A DNA stretch of 35,401 nucleotides from assembly GCA_030748805.1 (NCBI GenBank), contig JASMLG010000094.1, positions 1-35,401 of the forward strand, read 5' to 3'. Shown in pieces: positions 17,514-25,941 of this stretch (positions are counted from its first letter, which is position 1; each line of letters opens with the position of its first letter). A program made the position numbers and the translations under genes. The stretch comes from Phycisphaerales bacterium (GTDB lineage: Bacteria; Planctomycetota; Phycisphaerae; Phycisphaerales; SM1A02). The notes beneath the pieces are model-generated. The model saw only the letters and a program-made list of their open reading frames with translations. It did no database searches and was not told the DNA's origin.

Positions 17514-19310
17514 ATGCCAAAGGTTAAATCACCAAAAAAGAAAAAAAGTAGAACTAAAGTAACCGCTGAGACGATGGCTGCTGACCAACGAGATATTTCA
17601 GTTAGTGAGTTTTTCGCAAAAAACCGGCATCTTCTTGGTTTTGACAACCCTAGAAAAGCAATGCTTACGGCAATTAAAGAAGCCGTAGACAACGCTCTTG
17701 ATGCTTGCGAAGAGGGTGGAATACTTCCGAATATATATGTTCGTGTTTCACAGTTAAACGAGACAAGATTCAAATTAACAATTCAAGACAATGGTCCCGG
17801 AATTGTTAGAGCACAAATTGAAAACATCTTTGGCAAACTGTTATATGGATCAAAGTTTCACCGACTGAAGATGTCTAGAGGTCAACAAGGAATTGGAATT
17901 TCAGCAGCAGGAATGTATGGATTAATGACCACCGGAAAACCGGTAGTGATTATCTCTAAAACAAGTAAAAGAAAAGCCGCTCACGAAGTTGTTCTCAAAA
18001 TGGACACTTCAAAAAACAGGCCAACCGTAATAAGCGATGAAGAACACCCAGAAGATGATAAATTCTTTTCTGATGGTCATGGAACACAGGTCTCTATTGA
18101 ACTTGAGGGTAAATACCAAAAGGGACGACAATCAGTAGATGAATATCTTGAGCAAACTGCTATTGCTAACCCACACGCTCAGATTACATATGTAACTCCA
18201 ACAAATGAAACCATTGAGTTCCCGCGCGCAATTAAGGAGCTTCCAGAAGAACCAAAAGAAATCAAACCACATCCAAAAGGAATTGAACTTGGCACGTTAA
18301 TTCAAATGCTTGAACGTACAGACCAAAGGCAACTTGGTGGGTTTTTGACAAAGGACTTTTGCAGAGTTGGTGCAACTAAAGCAAGAGAAATTTGCAAAGG
18401 AGCGGGGATGACTGGCCAAACTTGGATTAAGACGGTTGGTCACTCGGAAGCAGAAAAACTTTACGATTCAATTCAAAAAACTAGAATAATTGCTCCAAAT
18501 ACTGACTGTTTAGTTCCCATTGGTTCAAAGGGTTTGCTTGCAGGACTTCTGAAAGAAGTAAAAGCAGAGTTTTTTGCTGCCTCAACTAGACCACCAAGTG
18601 TTTATCGTGGGAATCCGTTTCAAATTGAAGTTGCAATTGGGTACGGTGGTGGTCTAGAAAGAGATGACAGTGCTAAGGTTTTACGGTTCGCAAACCGCGT
18701 GCCGCTGTTGTACTCTCAATCAAGTTGTTGCTCATTCAAGGCAGTTGCTGAAACATCATGGAAAAATTACGGGTTGGCTCAACCACGTAATTCGATTCCT
18801 TCTGGTCCACTCGTTGTGATGGTACACATGGTAAGTGTTTGGGTACCGTTTACTAGTGAGTCCAAAGAAGCCGTTGCTGATTACGATGAAATTCGCAAAG
18901 AAATGAAACTTGCTCTTCAAGAGTGCGGCAGAAAACTAGGGACTTACCTACGAAGACGAAAAAGAATGGCCAGAGAGTCCGAAAGACGAAGTGTGTTTGA
19001 AAGATACATTGGGGAAATTTCTAGATGTTGCAACTCTATTACAGGAACTGACACCGATAAACTTTACAAAGCACTTATGAAACAGGCAAATCGTCGAACA
19101 GATGAAGCGGATTCACAGCTCGACGATGAAGGCAAAGTAATTGATGATGGCGGGCGTCTTGGTACCGATGGCGATGTAATAATTGTAGACGATATGCAAG
19201 ATATACCTGAGCAGGAAGAAACTCTTTTTGATAATGGAATTACAAAGAAGAATAAGAAAACTGCAAGGAAGAAGAAGAAAAAAACAACACACAGGCGGGG
19301 TAAAAAATAA
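17514..19310 (+). CDS. top6B: DNA topoisomerase VI subunit B
   Basis: ATP-binding subunit of the type IIB topoisomerase, 598 aa from the ATG at 17514 (a TTG at 17466 would add 16 doubtful residues). The GHKL ATPase shows EAVDNALDACEEGG (57-69), DNGPGI (92-97) and GQQGIGISAAGMYG (123-136). A helix-two-turns-helix segment (FLTKDFCRVGATKAREIC) and the transducer domain follow, with the switch lysine expected near the GLAQPRNSIPSG stretch. The C-terminal 90 residues are an acidic linker and then a Lys/Arg-rich tail (about the last 21 residues) not typical of archaeal Top6B. The stop TAA overlaps the top6A ATG by one base. Topoisomerase VI is mainly archaeal and plant, and sporadic in Bacteria. 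Confidence 0.93.
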   Translation: MPKVKSPKKKKSRTKVTAETMAADQRDISVSEFFAKNRHLLGFDNPRKAMLTAIKEAVDNALDACEEGGILPNIYVRVSQLNETRFKLTIQDNGPGIVRAQIENIFGKLLYGSKFHRLKMSRGQQGIGISAAGMYGLMTTGKPVVIISKTSKRKAAHEVVLKMDTSKNRPTVISDEEHPEDDKFFSDGHGTQVSIELEGKYQKGRQSVDEYLEQTAIANPHAQITYVTPTNETIEFPRAIKELPEEPKEIKPHPKGIELGTLIQMLERTDQRQLGGFLTKDFCRVGATKAREICKGAGMTGQTWIKTVGHSEAEKLYDSIQKTRIIAPNTDCLVPIGSKGLLAGLLKEVKAEFFAASTRPPSVYRGNPFQIEVAIGYGGGLERDDSAKVLRFANRVPLLYSQSSCCSFKAVAETSWKNYGLAQPRNSIPSGPLVVMVHMVSVWVPFTSESKEAVADYDEIRKEMKLALQECGRKLGTYLRRRKRMARESERRSVFERYIGEISRCCNSITGTDTDKLYKALMKQANRRTDEADSQLDDEGKVIDDGGRLGTDGDVIIVDDMQDIPEQEETLFDNGITKKNKKTARKKKKKTTHRRGKK

Positions 19311-20488
19311 TGGCAAAGAAAAAGACATCAAAAAAAACTTCCAAGAAGAAAACCACAAAGAAGTCGTCAAGAAAACAAGGTCGAGTTGTGGATAAAAAAA
19401 GAGATGCCCTCACCAAAAAGAAGATTGAGGAGCTTGCTTCATCAGTTGTAAAATCTAGTTTGTCACAAAAAGAACCTAAATTTGAAATACCGACTCGCTC
19501 TATTTCAAACATGAAGTACAACAAGAAGAAACGCATCCTAGAAATGGGTTCAAATACTCAAACAAGGAGTTTGTTTAATCTTGGTCAATCACGAAAGTTC
19601 ATGCAATCCCTTTTGCTTGCAAGGGGATGTCGAGATTTAATTGATGCAGAAAAGACTTTGAGTCTAAGAGGTATGTATTACATGGGTCTGCACACAATAC
19701 CTGGAACTAAAGAAAAGACCTTTAACGAACAAAGCGAATCCGATGGCATATTGGAAGATCTTGAGGTCTCCCTTGATGGGTTACGTGAAGAATTACATGT
19801 TTTCGCTAAAAAACGTGGAACAATGGTGGGAAACATAACTGTTGTTGACAATGGGGATGAAATCAATTGCCGCAAAATGGGAACTGGTGGTTATGCAATT
19901 CCAAGTATTTGCGAACCAAATATTATGCAGTTCAAAGAATGCGATGCGGACTTTATCCTTCATGTAGAAAAAGACACCGTCTGGAGTCGTTTCAACGAGG
20001 ATAGATTTTGGGAAAAACACAATTGTATTTTGACGGAGGGCTCTGGACAACCACCAAGAGGTGTTAGACGAATGTTGCATCGAATGCACAAGGAACTCAA
20101 ACTTCCCGTTTATTGCTTACTCGACTGTGATCCATGGGGACACTATATCTATAGCGTAATAAAACAGGGTTCAATTAACCTAGCATTTGAGTCCGAGCGC
20201 ATGGCTATTCCTGATGCAAAGTTCATGGGTATTCGTTCTAAGGATTACAATCGGTTAGATTTGTCGGATGATGTAAAAATTGACTTAAACGACAGAGATA
20301 TTACGCGAGCAAAACAAATAGCGGCATATCCTTGGTTTGAAGGTAAACGAGAATGGCAAAGAGAAATTAAAACCATGCTTAGCAATGGCTTTAAGATGGA
20401 AGTTGAATCTCTTATTACAAAAGACATTTCTTATGTGACCGAAGAATACGTCCCAGCTCGCTTAAAAGAAGGCGATTTTCTGGATTAA
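19310..20488 (+). CDS. top6A: DNA topoisomerase VI subunit A (Spo11-like)
   Basis: DNA-cleaving subunit, 392 aa, the bacterial relative of Spo11. The winged-helix (CAP-like) domain carries SLRGMYYM with the catalytic tyrosine, by family alignment Tyr124 (second of the pair). The TOPRIM domain has the metal ligands Glu220 (HVEKDTVWSRF) and Asp272/Asp274 (LLDCDPWGHYIY). Residues 1-40 are extremely Lys-rich (MAKKKTSKKTSKKK...), an extension archaeal Top6A lacks; it probably binds nucleic acid non-specifically. Translation is coupled to top6B through a TAATG overlap. Both key motifs are intact, so the enzyme should be active. Confidence 0.93.
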   Translation: MAKKKTSKKTSKKKTTKKSSRKQGRVVDKKRDALTKKKIEELASSVVKSSLSQKEPKFEIPTRSISNMKYNKKKRILEMGSNTQTRSLFNLGQSRKFMQSLLLARGCRDLIDAEKTLSLRGMYYMGLHTIPGTKEKTFNEQSESDGILEDLEVSLDGLREELHVFAKKRGTMVGNITVVDNGDEINCRKMGTGGYAIPSICEPNIMQFKECDADFILHVEKDTVWSRFNEDRFWEKHNCILTEGSGQPPRGVRRMLHRMHKELKLPVYCLLDCDPWGHYIYSVIKQGSINLAFESERMAIPDAKFMGIRSKDYNRLDLSDDVKIDLNDRDITRAKQIAAYPWFEGKREWQREIKTMLSNGFKMEVESLITKDISYVTEEYVPARLKEGDFLD

Positions 20489-20494
20489 GAATCT

Positions 20495-20761
20495 TCAAGA
20501 CGTGTAAGGATTATTTCCAAGCCACTTTGAATCATGTTTGAACCGCTCGCTGTTAGCAATTCTAGCATTTCGTGTTGCTCTTGCTGCCCCAGAAAGACGG
20601 CGGACACGTTGAGTTGGCGTCAAGCGAAGCATGTGACCTAATAGTGATATATCCACACCATTAGCATCGCAATCACCGTATGGATGTTCGTTCATCCAAG
20701 ATATCGCTTCTTCTTGTGACATTTCCTTTTTGAGGATACCATTAGAAATCGAAGTAAACAA
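20495..20761 (-). CDS. Small protein of unknown function
   Basis: An 88-aa frame convergent with top6A, six bases from its stop. The C-terminal half, ISLLGHMLRLTPTQRVRRLSG then ARATRNARIANSERF, resembles short sequences often encoded beside nucleotidyltransferase-type genes (a 'LSLTPxERLRxL' pattern), but no such partner is adjacent. I do not assign a function. The start is uncertain: TTG at 20761 has AGAGG seven bases upstream; ATG at 20722 would give 75 aa with AAGGA too close. Coding use and absence of an alternative frame support it as real. Confidence 0.5.
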   Translation of the reverse strand: MFTSISNGILKKEMSQEEAISWMNEHPYGDCDANGVDISLLGHMLRLTPTQRVRRLSGAARATRNARIANSERFKHDSKWLGNNPYTS

Positions 20762-20794
20762 AAAATAACCTCTTTTTCTTTAATAAATAAGCGT

Positions 20795-20816
20795 AACAAT
20801 GTACACTACGATTGTT
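20795..20816. promoter_or_regulatory. Inverted repeat in the divergent gap before the ANTAR regulator
   Basis: AACAAT, ten bases, ATTGTT: a simple 6-bp inverted repeat between the small gene and the ANTAR regulator, of the spacing used by dimeric repressors. Weak evidence; chance is not excluded. Confidence 0.2.
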
Positions 20817-20875
20817 CGGCCAATGTGAATTGACTATGTTTGTCAAGCACCGCAAGAATGAAAGGACGTCTAAGA

Positions 20876-21490
20876 ATGACATCTAAAAACAGTGAACAAC
20901 TTGGATTACCTGAAACACCTTTAAAAGTGCTCGTTGCTGACGATGAGCTTCTTGTAGTTCAAGGAATAATTGGTTTATTGACAGCACTTGGATTCGAAGT
21001 AATTGGTCCATGTAAAAATGGAGTTGAAGCGATTGAGAAAGTTCATGAGGAGCGACCAGATATAGCACTCCTTGACATTCAAATGCCTGTGATGGATGGT
21101 ATGCAAGCAGCACAGATTATCTTTCATGATCATGATATTCCCGTTGTTATGTTGACCGCTTATTCAGACGATCAATTTTTGCGCACTAGCATTGCTGCAG
21201 GAGTATTCGGATACTTGCTAAAACCAGCATCAAGCGAACAAATTAGTGCAGGATTAACTGTTGCGTGGCAAAGGTTTATTGACCATGTAGATCAAAGAAG
21301 TCAAATAGTTGATTTAAGAAAACGCCTTGATGATCGAAAACTTATTGAACAAGCAAAATGGATTATAGTTAAACGTAAGGACATTTCAGAACCAGAGGCA
21401 ATGAAGATGTTGCAGAAACAATCTAGAAGTTCACGTAAATCAATTGCTACTGTTGCTCGTGCTGTGATTGACAGCGATGGGCTGTTGTAA
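20876..21490 (+). CDS. ANTAR-domain response regulator
   Basis: A 204-aa two-component regulator that acts on RNA. The receiver domain (about 16-135) has the acidic pair Asp22/Asp23 (ADDE), phospho-acceptor Asp67 (LLDIQMP), Thr94 (VMLTAYS) and Lys116 (LLKPA). A coiled segment (about 136-155) leads to the three-helix ANTAR domain (about 155-200: LIEQAKWIIVKRKDISEPEAM, QSRSSRKSIATVARAVI). ANTAR proteins bind paired-hexaloop RNA and prevent transcription termination. The ATG at 20876 has AAAGGA nine bases upstream, so I prefer it over the upstream TTG and ATG. The histidine kinase at 22463 is encoded convergently one gene away and is the obvious candidate partner. Confidence 0.9.
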   Translation: MTSKNSEQLGLPETPLKVLVADDELLVVQGIIGLLTALGFEVIGPCKNGVEAIEKVHEERPDIALLDIQMPVMDGMQAAQIIFHDHDIPVVMLTAYSDDQFLRTSIAAGVFGYLLKPASSEQISAGLTVAWQRFIDHVDQRSQIVDLRKRLDDRKLIEQAKWIIVKRKDISEPEAMKMLQKQSRSSRKSIATVARAVIDSDGLL

Positions 21491-21518
21491 ATTTGGAGTG
21501 GTAGTCCGCAAGCAAAAG

Positions 21519-21537
21519 TGATTTCGACGTGACTGTC
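21519..21537 (+). repeat. 19-bp dispersed repeat, copy A
   Basis: TGATTTCGACGTGACTGTC, identical to the reverse complement of 28964-28982. It lies in the 97-base gap between the convergent ANTAR regulator and lipid kinase genes. Confidence 0.7.
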
Positions 21538-21587
21538 GCTAGATTTTTCATGAATGTCCCAGCGGCAAGGACTATTAGTATTGTGTG

Positions 21588-22463
21588 TCATTTAAAAACG
21601 CGCAATGAGTTTGAAACACACTCAAGTTTCATTTCGGTTGCGCAGCCAATTGCATCCCCATCTATTTGCCAAAGTGATTTCCCATCTGTCTTAACAGTTA
21701 TCCGTTTACCTGTCGAGTAAATTGCATCGGGATGATGCAGATGAGTACCCCGTTTCATCCAACGAATCCAATTTAACAGGTTCAATCTGCCCTTAAGCGG
21801 AAGAAACACAACGTCCAATTTGCCATCCGTTATATTTGCGTTTCTTGCTGGATTTAAACCGCGGGCATATTGTTTGCTGTTTGCTACAACAGCCCAACCA
21901 ATCATATTGTCAACTATCTGCTCTCCGTCTACTGAAATTGTAATTACAGGAGGATTCCATTTCAGAAATTGCTTTATGCATGGTAACACGTAGGAAAAGT
22001 GAGTAATTGATCTGCCCCTGTTATTTGAAAGATCAGTAACCACTGATGCATCAAAACCAACCGAAGCCATAAGTAACATAAATTTCCCATTTGCAATTGC
22101 AGTATCAATTTCAATCATATTGGGATTAATAATTGATTGAACTACATCTTCAGGGGTATTGCCATTTGTGTTCATCGATTTTGCAAATAAGTTTTCTGTC
22201 CCTGAAGCAGCGTGATAAACAGGAATATTTGTATTCACAAGAACACTTGCAGCTTGCCTTAAAGTTCCATCTCCACCAACTACAACAACTGCGTCAGGAT
22301 GTATTTGTAATTTTGGCAACAACCACTTATTCGGATTCTCGTTTTGAGTTGGAATCATTTCAACATCACAGGGAACTTTAAGAAAACTCTCAGAAATAGC
22401 CCCAGCAAATTTACATGCACGACCTCTACCTGAGACAGGGTTATATAAAACTATCACTCGCAT
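21588..22463 (-). CDS. Diacylglycerol kinase family lipid kinase
   Basis: A 291-aa soluble DAGK-family enzyme (YegS/DgkB type) likely to phosphorylate a lipid alcohol with ATP. MRVIVLYNPVSGRGRA opens the nucleotide-binding fold, GGDGTLRQ (63-70) is the catalytic glycine motif, followed by SGTENLFAK (a variant of GTxNDFA) and later FDASVV, NSKQYARGLNPARNANITDG and LWQIDGDAIG. The start ATG at 22463 overlaps the stop of the upstream histidine kinase (TAATG), so translation is coupled; an earlier start at 22484 is unnecessary. The lipid substrate cannot be told from sequence. Confidence 0.87.
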   Translation of the reverse strand: MRVIVLYNPVSGRGRACKFAGAISESFLKVPCDVEMIPTQNENPNKWLLPKLQIHPDAVVVVGGDGTLRQAASVLVNTNIPVYHAASGTENLFAKSMNTNGNTPEDVVQSIINPNMIEIDTAIANGKFMLLMASVGFDASVVTDLSNNRGRSITHFSYVLPCIKQFLKWNPPVITISVDGEQIVDNMIGWAVVANSKQYARGLNPARNANITDGKLDVVFLPLKGRLNLLNWIRWMKRGTHLHHPDAIYSTGKRITVKTDGKSLWQIDGDAIGCATEMKLECVSNSLRVFK

Positions 22464-23278
22464 TACGCGTGCAATGGTACACACACTGTGAAATCGCTGC
22501 CTTGACCTACGGTAGAATTAACAGAAATGTAGCCACCATGTTCTTGTGCTATTCTCATTGTTGTGGGCAAACCCAGACCCGTTCCACCACGTTTCGATGA
22601 TACATAGGGATGAAAAATCTCTTCCATACTCTCTTCTTCTATCCCTTTCCCAGTATCAATAATATGTATTCTTGCTTCCTCTTGATCTGAATCAAGTCGC
22701 ACCATTAATTCCTTTTGCTCACAATCACTCATCGCTTGAGTGGCGTTAATTAGTAAATTTAAAACAGCTTGTTTTAACAACGAAACATCTACGTTTGCAT
22801 TCACTGCATATTCAGGAAGTTGCATTCGCATGACTACATTTTCACTATCACATTGTGGGTGATAAAAATCATCAAGTTCTTTAAGCATTTCTCGTAAATC
22901 AACATCCTCTTTATGTAGTTTAATTCTTCCAGCGAATTGCAAGAAGTCGTCAAGAATCCCTTTGAGTCGCTGTACTTCTCTTGAAAGCGACTCAAGCCGT
23001 TTTGTGATTTTACTTTTTTCTTTTTCTGTAACTTCTAGGTTGTCAATATCTTCTGATAGAAGTTGAGCATTAAGACCAACTGTCGACAATGGGTTCTTAA
23101 TTTCATGAGCCAACCCAGAAGTCATATTTCCAATCTCTGCCATCCTTTCGGATTGTGCGGCTCGAATTCTTGCTTCATCAGTTCGTTTTGCATCACGTTT
23201 GTGACGCCAGATTGTATAAGGCAAAACAGACACCGCCCCAATGGCGATGCCTGTTAATAGCCAAGTAAGCGAAAACAT
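22463..23278 (-). CDS. Membrane-anchored sensor histidine kinase
   Basis: A 271-aa kinase with one N-terminal membrane helix (about residues 5-22) and no recognisable sensor domain. HisKA follows with phospho-accepting His58 in SGLAHEIKNPLS, then HATPase_c with the N box (LLINATQAM), G1 box (DTGKGI) and G2 box (GGTGLGL). It begins three bases after pnp and overlaps the lipid kinase gene. With almost no extracytoplasmic part it probably senses an internal or membrane signal or a partner protein. Its likely target is the ANTAR regulator encoded opposite, but this is inferred from proximity only. Confidence 0.9.
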   Translation of the reverse strand: MFSLTWLLTGIAIGAVSVLPYTIWRHKRDAKRTDEARIRAAQSERMAEIGNMTSGLAHEIKNPLSTVGLNAQLLSEDIDNLEVTEKEKSKITKRLESLSREVQRLKGILDDFLQFAGRIKLHKEDVDLREMLKELDDFYHPQCDSENVVMRMQLPEYAVNANVDVSLLKQAVLNLLINATQAMSDCEQKELMVRLDSDQEEARIHIIDTGKGIEEESMEEIFHPYVSSKRGGTGLGLPTTMRIAQEHGGYISVNSTVGQGSDFTVCVPLHA

Positions 23279-23281
23279 TAT

Positions 23282-25453
23282 TTAACTCTCAACTGTTTCT
23301 TTTTCGGTCTCTTTTTCTGCATCTTTAAGTAATGCCTTGACTGAAAGTTTAATCCGACCTGTGTCGTCAACGTTTATAACTTTGACTTTTATCTTGTCGC
23401 CAACTTTACAAATGTTTTCTACTTTGTCTACAAAGCCATCTGCAAGTTCTGAGATGTGGCACATGCCATCGGTTCCGGGAGCGATTTCGATAAACGCGCC
23501 AAAGTCACGAGTCGAAACCACTTTGCCTTCAAAGACGCTGCCAACTTTGATTTCGGCTGCGATTGCTTCGACTGCTGCAAGACCTGCGTTTGCTGACTTA
23601 AGATCAACTGAACTAATAAAGACGATGCCATCGTCATTGATGTCAATGTTTGCGCCTGTGTCTTCAGTAATTTGACGGATTGTCTTGCCACCAGGACCGA
23701 TGAGTTTGCCAATCTTTTCAGGGTTAATCGTAATAGTAAGCATGCGCGGTGCGTACTCTGAAAGCTCCTTACGAGGACCGTCGAGAACTGTTTCCATTTG
23801 ATCGATAATGTCAAAACGACCTTTGCGAGCCATTTCGAAAATTGTTTCGAGTTCGTCGAACCAAAGTCCACGCGCTTTAAGGTCAAGTTGCACGCCGGTA
23901 ATACCTTCTTTCGTACCGCAAACTTTAAAGTCCATATCGCCAAAGAAGTCCTCTTCGCCGATGATGTCCATTACGCGGACGATTTTACCTTCGTCGTTAC
24001 TGAAACGACCAACACTGATACCAGCACATGTATTTTGAATTGGAACACCTGCGTCCATGAGAGCAAGGCAACCACCACATACGCTCGCCATCGAAGACGA
24101 TCCGTTTGATTCAGTAATGTCACTTACAAGACGAATTGTGTATGGGAAATCCTCAACATCTGGAAGAATACCCATCAATGATCGCTCAGCAAGTGCACCG
24201 TGACCAATTTCTCGACGACCGGGACCCATTATTCGACCTGCTTCACCAACGCAGAACGGTGGGAAGTTGTAGTGTAAGTAGAACTTCTTTGCGTATTCTG
24301 GCATTAAGCCATCAACGATTTGTTCGTCTCGACCAGTACCAAGTGCACAAGTTACGAGTGATTGTGTTTCGCCGCGTTGGAACAATGCTGAACCGTGCGT
24401 TCGTGGGAAATAACTTGGATCCATAAGAAGGTCACGTATTTGGTCAAAAGAACGACCGTCAGCGCGAATGGACTCTTCAACAATCAGTTTACGAGTGCAT
24501 TTCTTTTCGAGTTTACGAAACGCTTCTTTTGCTTCGCGTTGCGTTTTTTCAGCAGCCATGTGGTCGCTGTAAGTGCAACCTTCTGGAACCTGAAAATTGT
24601 TGTCAATCATTTCATTGCGGAGTGTATTGACCGCTTCACTTCGATCAGCCTTGCCGGGGATGCGACGTGCTTCAAGCATTTTTGCTTCAACGAGTTCCTT
24701 GACTTTCGCCATAACTTCATCGCTTGGAAGCGAAAGGTCGCCAACACGTTTTTCGGTCGTACCGGCTTTTTCTGCTAATTCGTTTTGGAGTTCCAAGATT
24801 GGCTTGATGCCTTCTTCGTATCCAAACTTGATTGCACCCATCACGCCTGCTTCGTCCACTTGGGCTGCGCCAATTTCAATCATATTTACTCCGTCACTGT
24901 GACCCGAAAGAACAAGATCAAGGTCGGAATATTGCATTTGTGTATACGTTGGGTTGAGGACGAATGTTTCGCCATCATCTGTAACGATTCGACCAACACG
25001 AACTGTTGCGACAGGACCTTCAAAAGGTGAATCCGTCAAGCAAAGTGCTGCGGATGCTGCTGTGCAAGCAAGCACGTCAGCGTCGTTTTCGCCATCATGA
25101 CTCATGACCCATGCTTGAATTTGGCACTCGTCAATGTATCCGTCAGGGAAGAGCGGGCGAATTGGACGGTCCATCAATCGCATAGTTAGAATTTCTTTTT
25201 CGTTTGGTGCACCTTCGCGTTTTCGAAAGCCACCGGGGAATTTACCAGCTGCGCTGGTGCGCTCGCGGTAATCACATTGCAACGGGAAAAAATCTAGTCC
25301 CGGTCGTGGGTCAGATCGCATTGCCGTGCACATAACAACTGTATCTGCATAAGAAGCGATGACAGCACCGCTTGCTTGCTTTGCGACTTCACCGGTTTCA
25401 AGTCGCAGCATGCGATTTCCAATTTCCCGTTCGACAAATATTTTTGTACTCAT
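23282..25453 (-). CDS. pnp: Polyribonucleotide nucleotidyltransferase
   Basis: Phosphorolytic 3'-5' exoribonuclease of the RNA-decay machinery, 723 aa from the ATG at 25453, which has AGAGGAG nine bases upstream (the frame reaches 25510). Two RNase PH-like domains flank a helical domain; [17 protein letters not shown] and the catalytic core [21 protein letters not shown] are intact. A KH domain (about 572-635, with [15 protein letters not shown]) and an S1 domain (about 637-706, with [21 protein letters not shown]) close the protein. Codon use is richer in GC than in neighbouring genes, consistent with high expression. It follows rpsO, the classic order, and is followed by kinase genes, which is unusual. 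Confidence 0.96.
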   Translation of the reverse strand: MSTKIFVEREIGNRMLRLETGEVAKQASGAVIASYADTVVMCTAMRSDPRPGLDFFPLQCDYRERTSAAGKFPGGFRKREGAPNEKEILTMRLMDRPIRPLFPDGYIDECQIQAWVMSHDGENDADVLACTAASAALCLTDSPFEGPVATVRVGRIVTDDGETFVLNPTYTQMQYSDLDLVLSGHSDGVNMIEIGAAQVDEAGVMGAIKFGYEEGIKPILELQNELAEKAGTTEKRVGDLSLPSDEVMAKVKELVEAKMLEARRIPGKADRSEAVNTLRNEMIDNNFQVPEGCTYSDHMAAEKTQREAKEAFRKLEKKCTRKLIVEESIRADGRSFDQIRDLLMDPSYFPRTHGSALFQRGETQSLVTCALGTGRDEQIVDGLMPEYAKKFYLHYNFPPFCVGEAGRIMGPGRREIGHGALAERSLMGILPDVEDFPYTIRLVSDITESNGSSSMASVCGGCLALMDAGVPIQNTCAGISVGRFSNDEGKIVRVMDIIGEEDFFGDMDFKVCGTKEGITGVQLDLKARGLWFDELETIFEMARKGRFDIIDQMETVLDGPRKELSEYAPRMLTITINPEKIGKLIGPGGKTIRQITEDTGANIDINDDGIVFISSVDLKSANAGLAAVEAIAAEIKVGSVFEGKVVSTRDFGAFIEIAPGTDGMCHISELADGFVDKVENICKVGDKIKVKVINVDDTGRIKLSVKALLKDAEKETEKETVES

Positions 25454-25475
25454 TTTGAAGTACTCCTCTTGTTTG

Positions 25476-25591
25476 GCAGTTCCCTCGCTACGGTTTGTTC
25501 TGCAATTCAAGAGGCAGAAGACAAAAGATAGGTCTCGACTATCGCTTGTCCACTGCCACTCTTAGATGCAAGTACGCAAGTAGAGAACTGC
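25476..25591 (-). promoter_or_regulatory. Structured rpsO-pnp intercistronic leader
   Basis: In the mRNA sense GCAGTTC (25591-25585) can pair with GAACTGC (25482-25476), closing a long arm, inside which GATAG-7 bases-CTATC (25543-25527) forms a small hairpin followed by TTTTG. The place matches the E. coli rpsO-pnp leader, where an RNase III stem and PNPase itself control pnp. Here it could be an attenuator or a processing site. Pairing was found by eye. Confidence 0.35.
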
Positions 25592-25608
25592 GGATAGTTT
25601 ATGTCTGC

Positions 25609-25866
25609 TTATTTACGCAGACCTAGTTTCTTAATTGTTGCTTGGTATGCTTCTCGGTTAGTTCGTGAAAGGTACTTGAGCAACCGATTTCGTTTACCAA
25701 CCATCATAATTAGACCTCTTCTGGAGTGTCTGTCATGCTTATGTACTTTTAAGTGCTCGTTTAATTCCGTAATTCGAGCCGTCAAAGACGCAATTTGTAT
25801 CTCTGGTGAGCCACAATCGCTGTCATGTCGCTTAAAATCTGTTTTATCAATCGTCATTGTTGTCAT
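25609..25866 (-). CDS. rpsO: 30S ribosomal protein S15
   Basis: Primary binding protein of the 16S rRNA central domain, 85 aa. The family block [18 protein letters not shown] followed by [18 protein letters not shown] and [12 protein letters not shown] is unmistakable. The ATG at 25866 has GAGG seven bases upstream; the frame extends to a TTG at 25896 that I reject. It heads the rpsO-pnp-kinase cluster and diverges from serA. Confidence 0.95.
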   Translation of the reverse strand: MTTMTIDKTDFKRHDSDCGSPEIQIASLTARITELNEHLKVHKHDRHSRRGLIMMVGKRNRLLKYLSRTNREAYQATIKKLGLRK

Positions 25867-25941
25867 TTTTTTCCTCAACTTATTTTGAATCGACAATTCT
25901 ACCAGAAATTTGGTTCAAAGACCATATAGAGCCCATAAACC

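Noticed and set aside
23428..23943. 171-codon minus-strand frame within pnp
   Set aside because: Shifted frame of pnp; Ser/Leu/Gln-rich shadow with no independent support.
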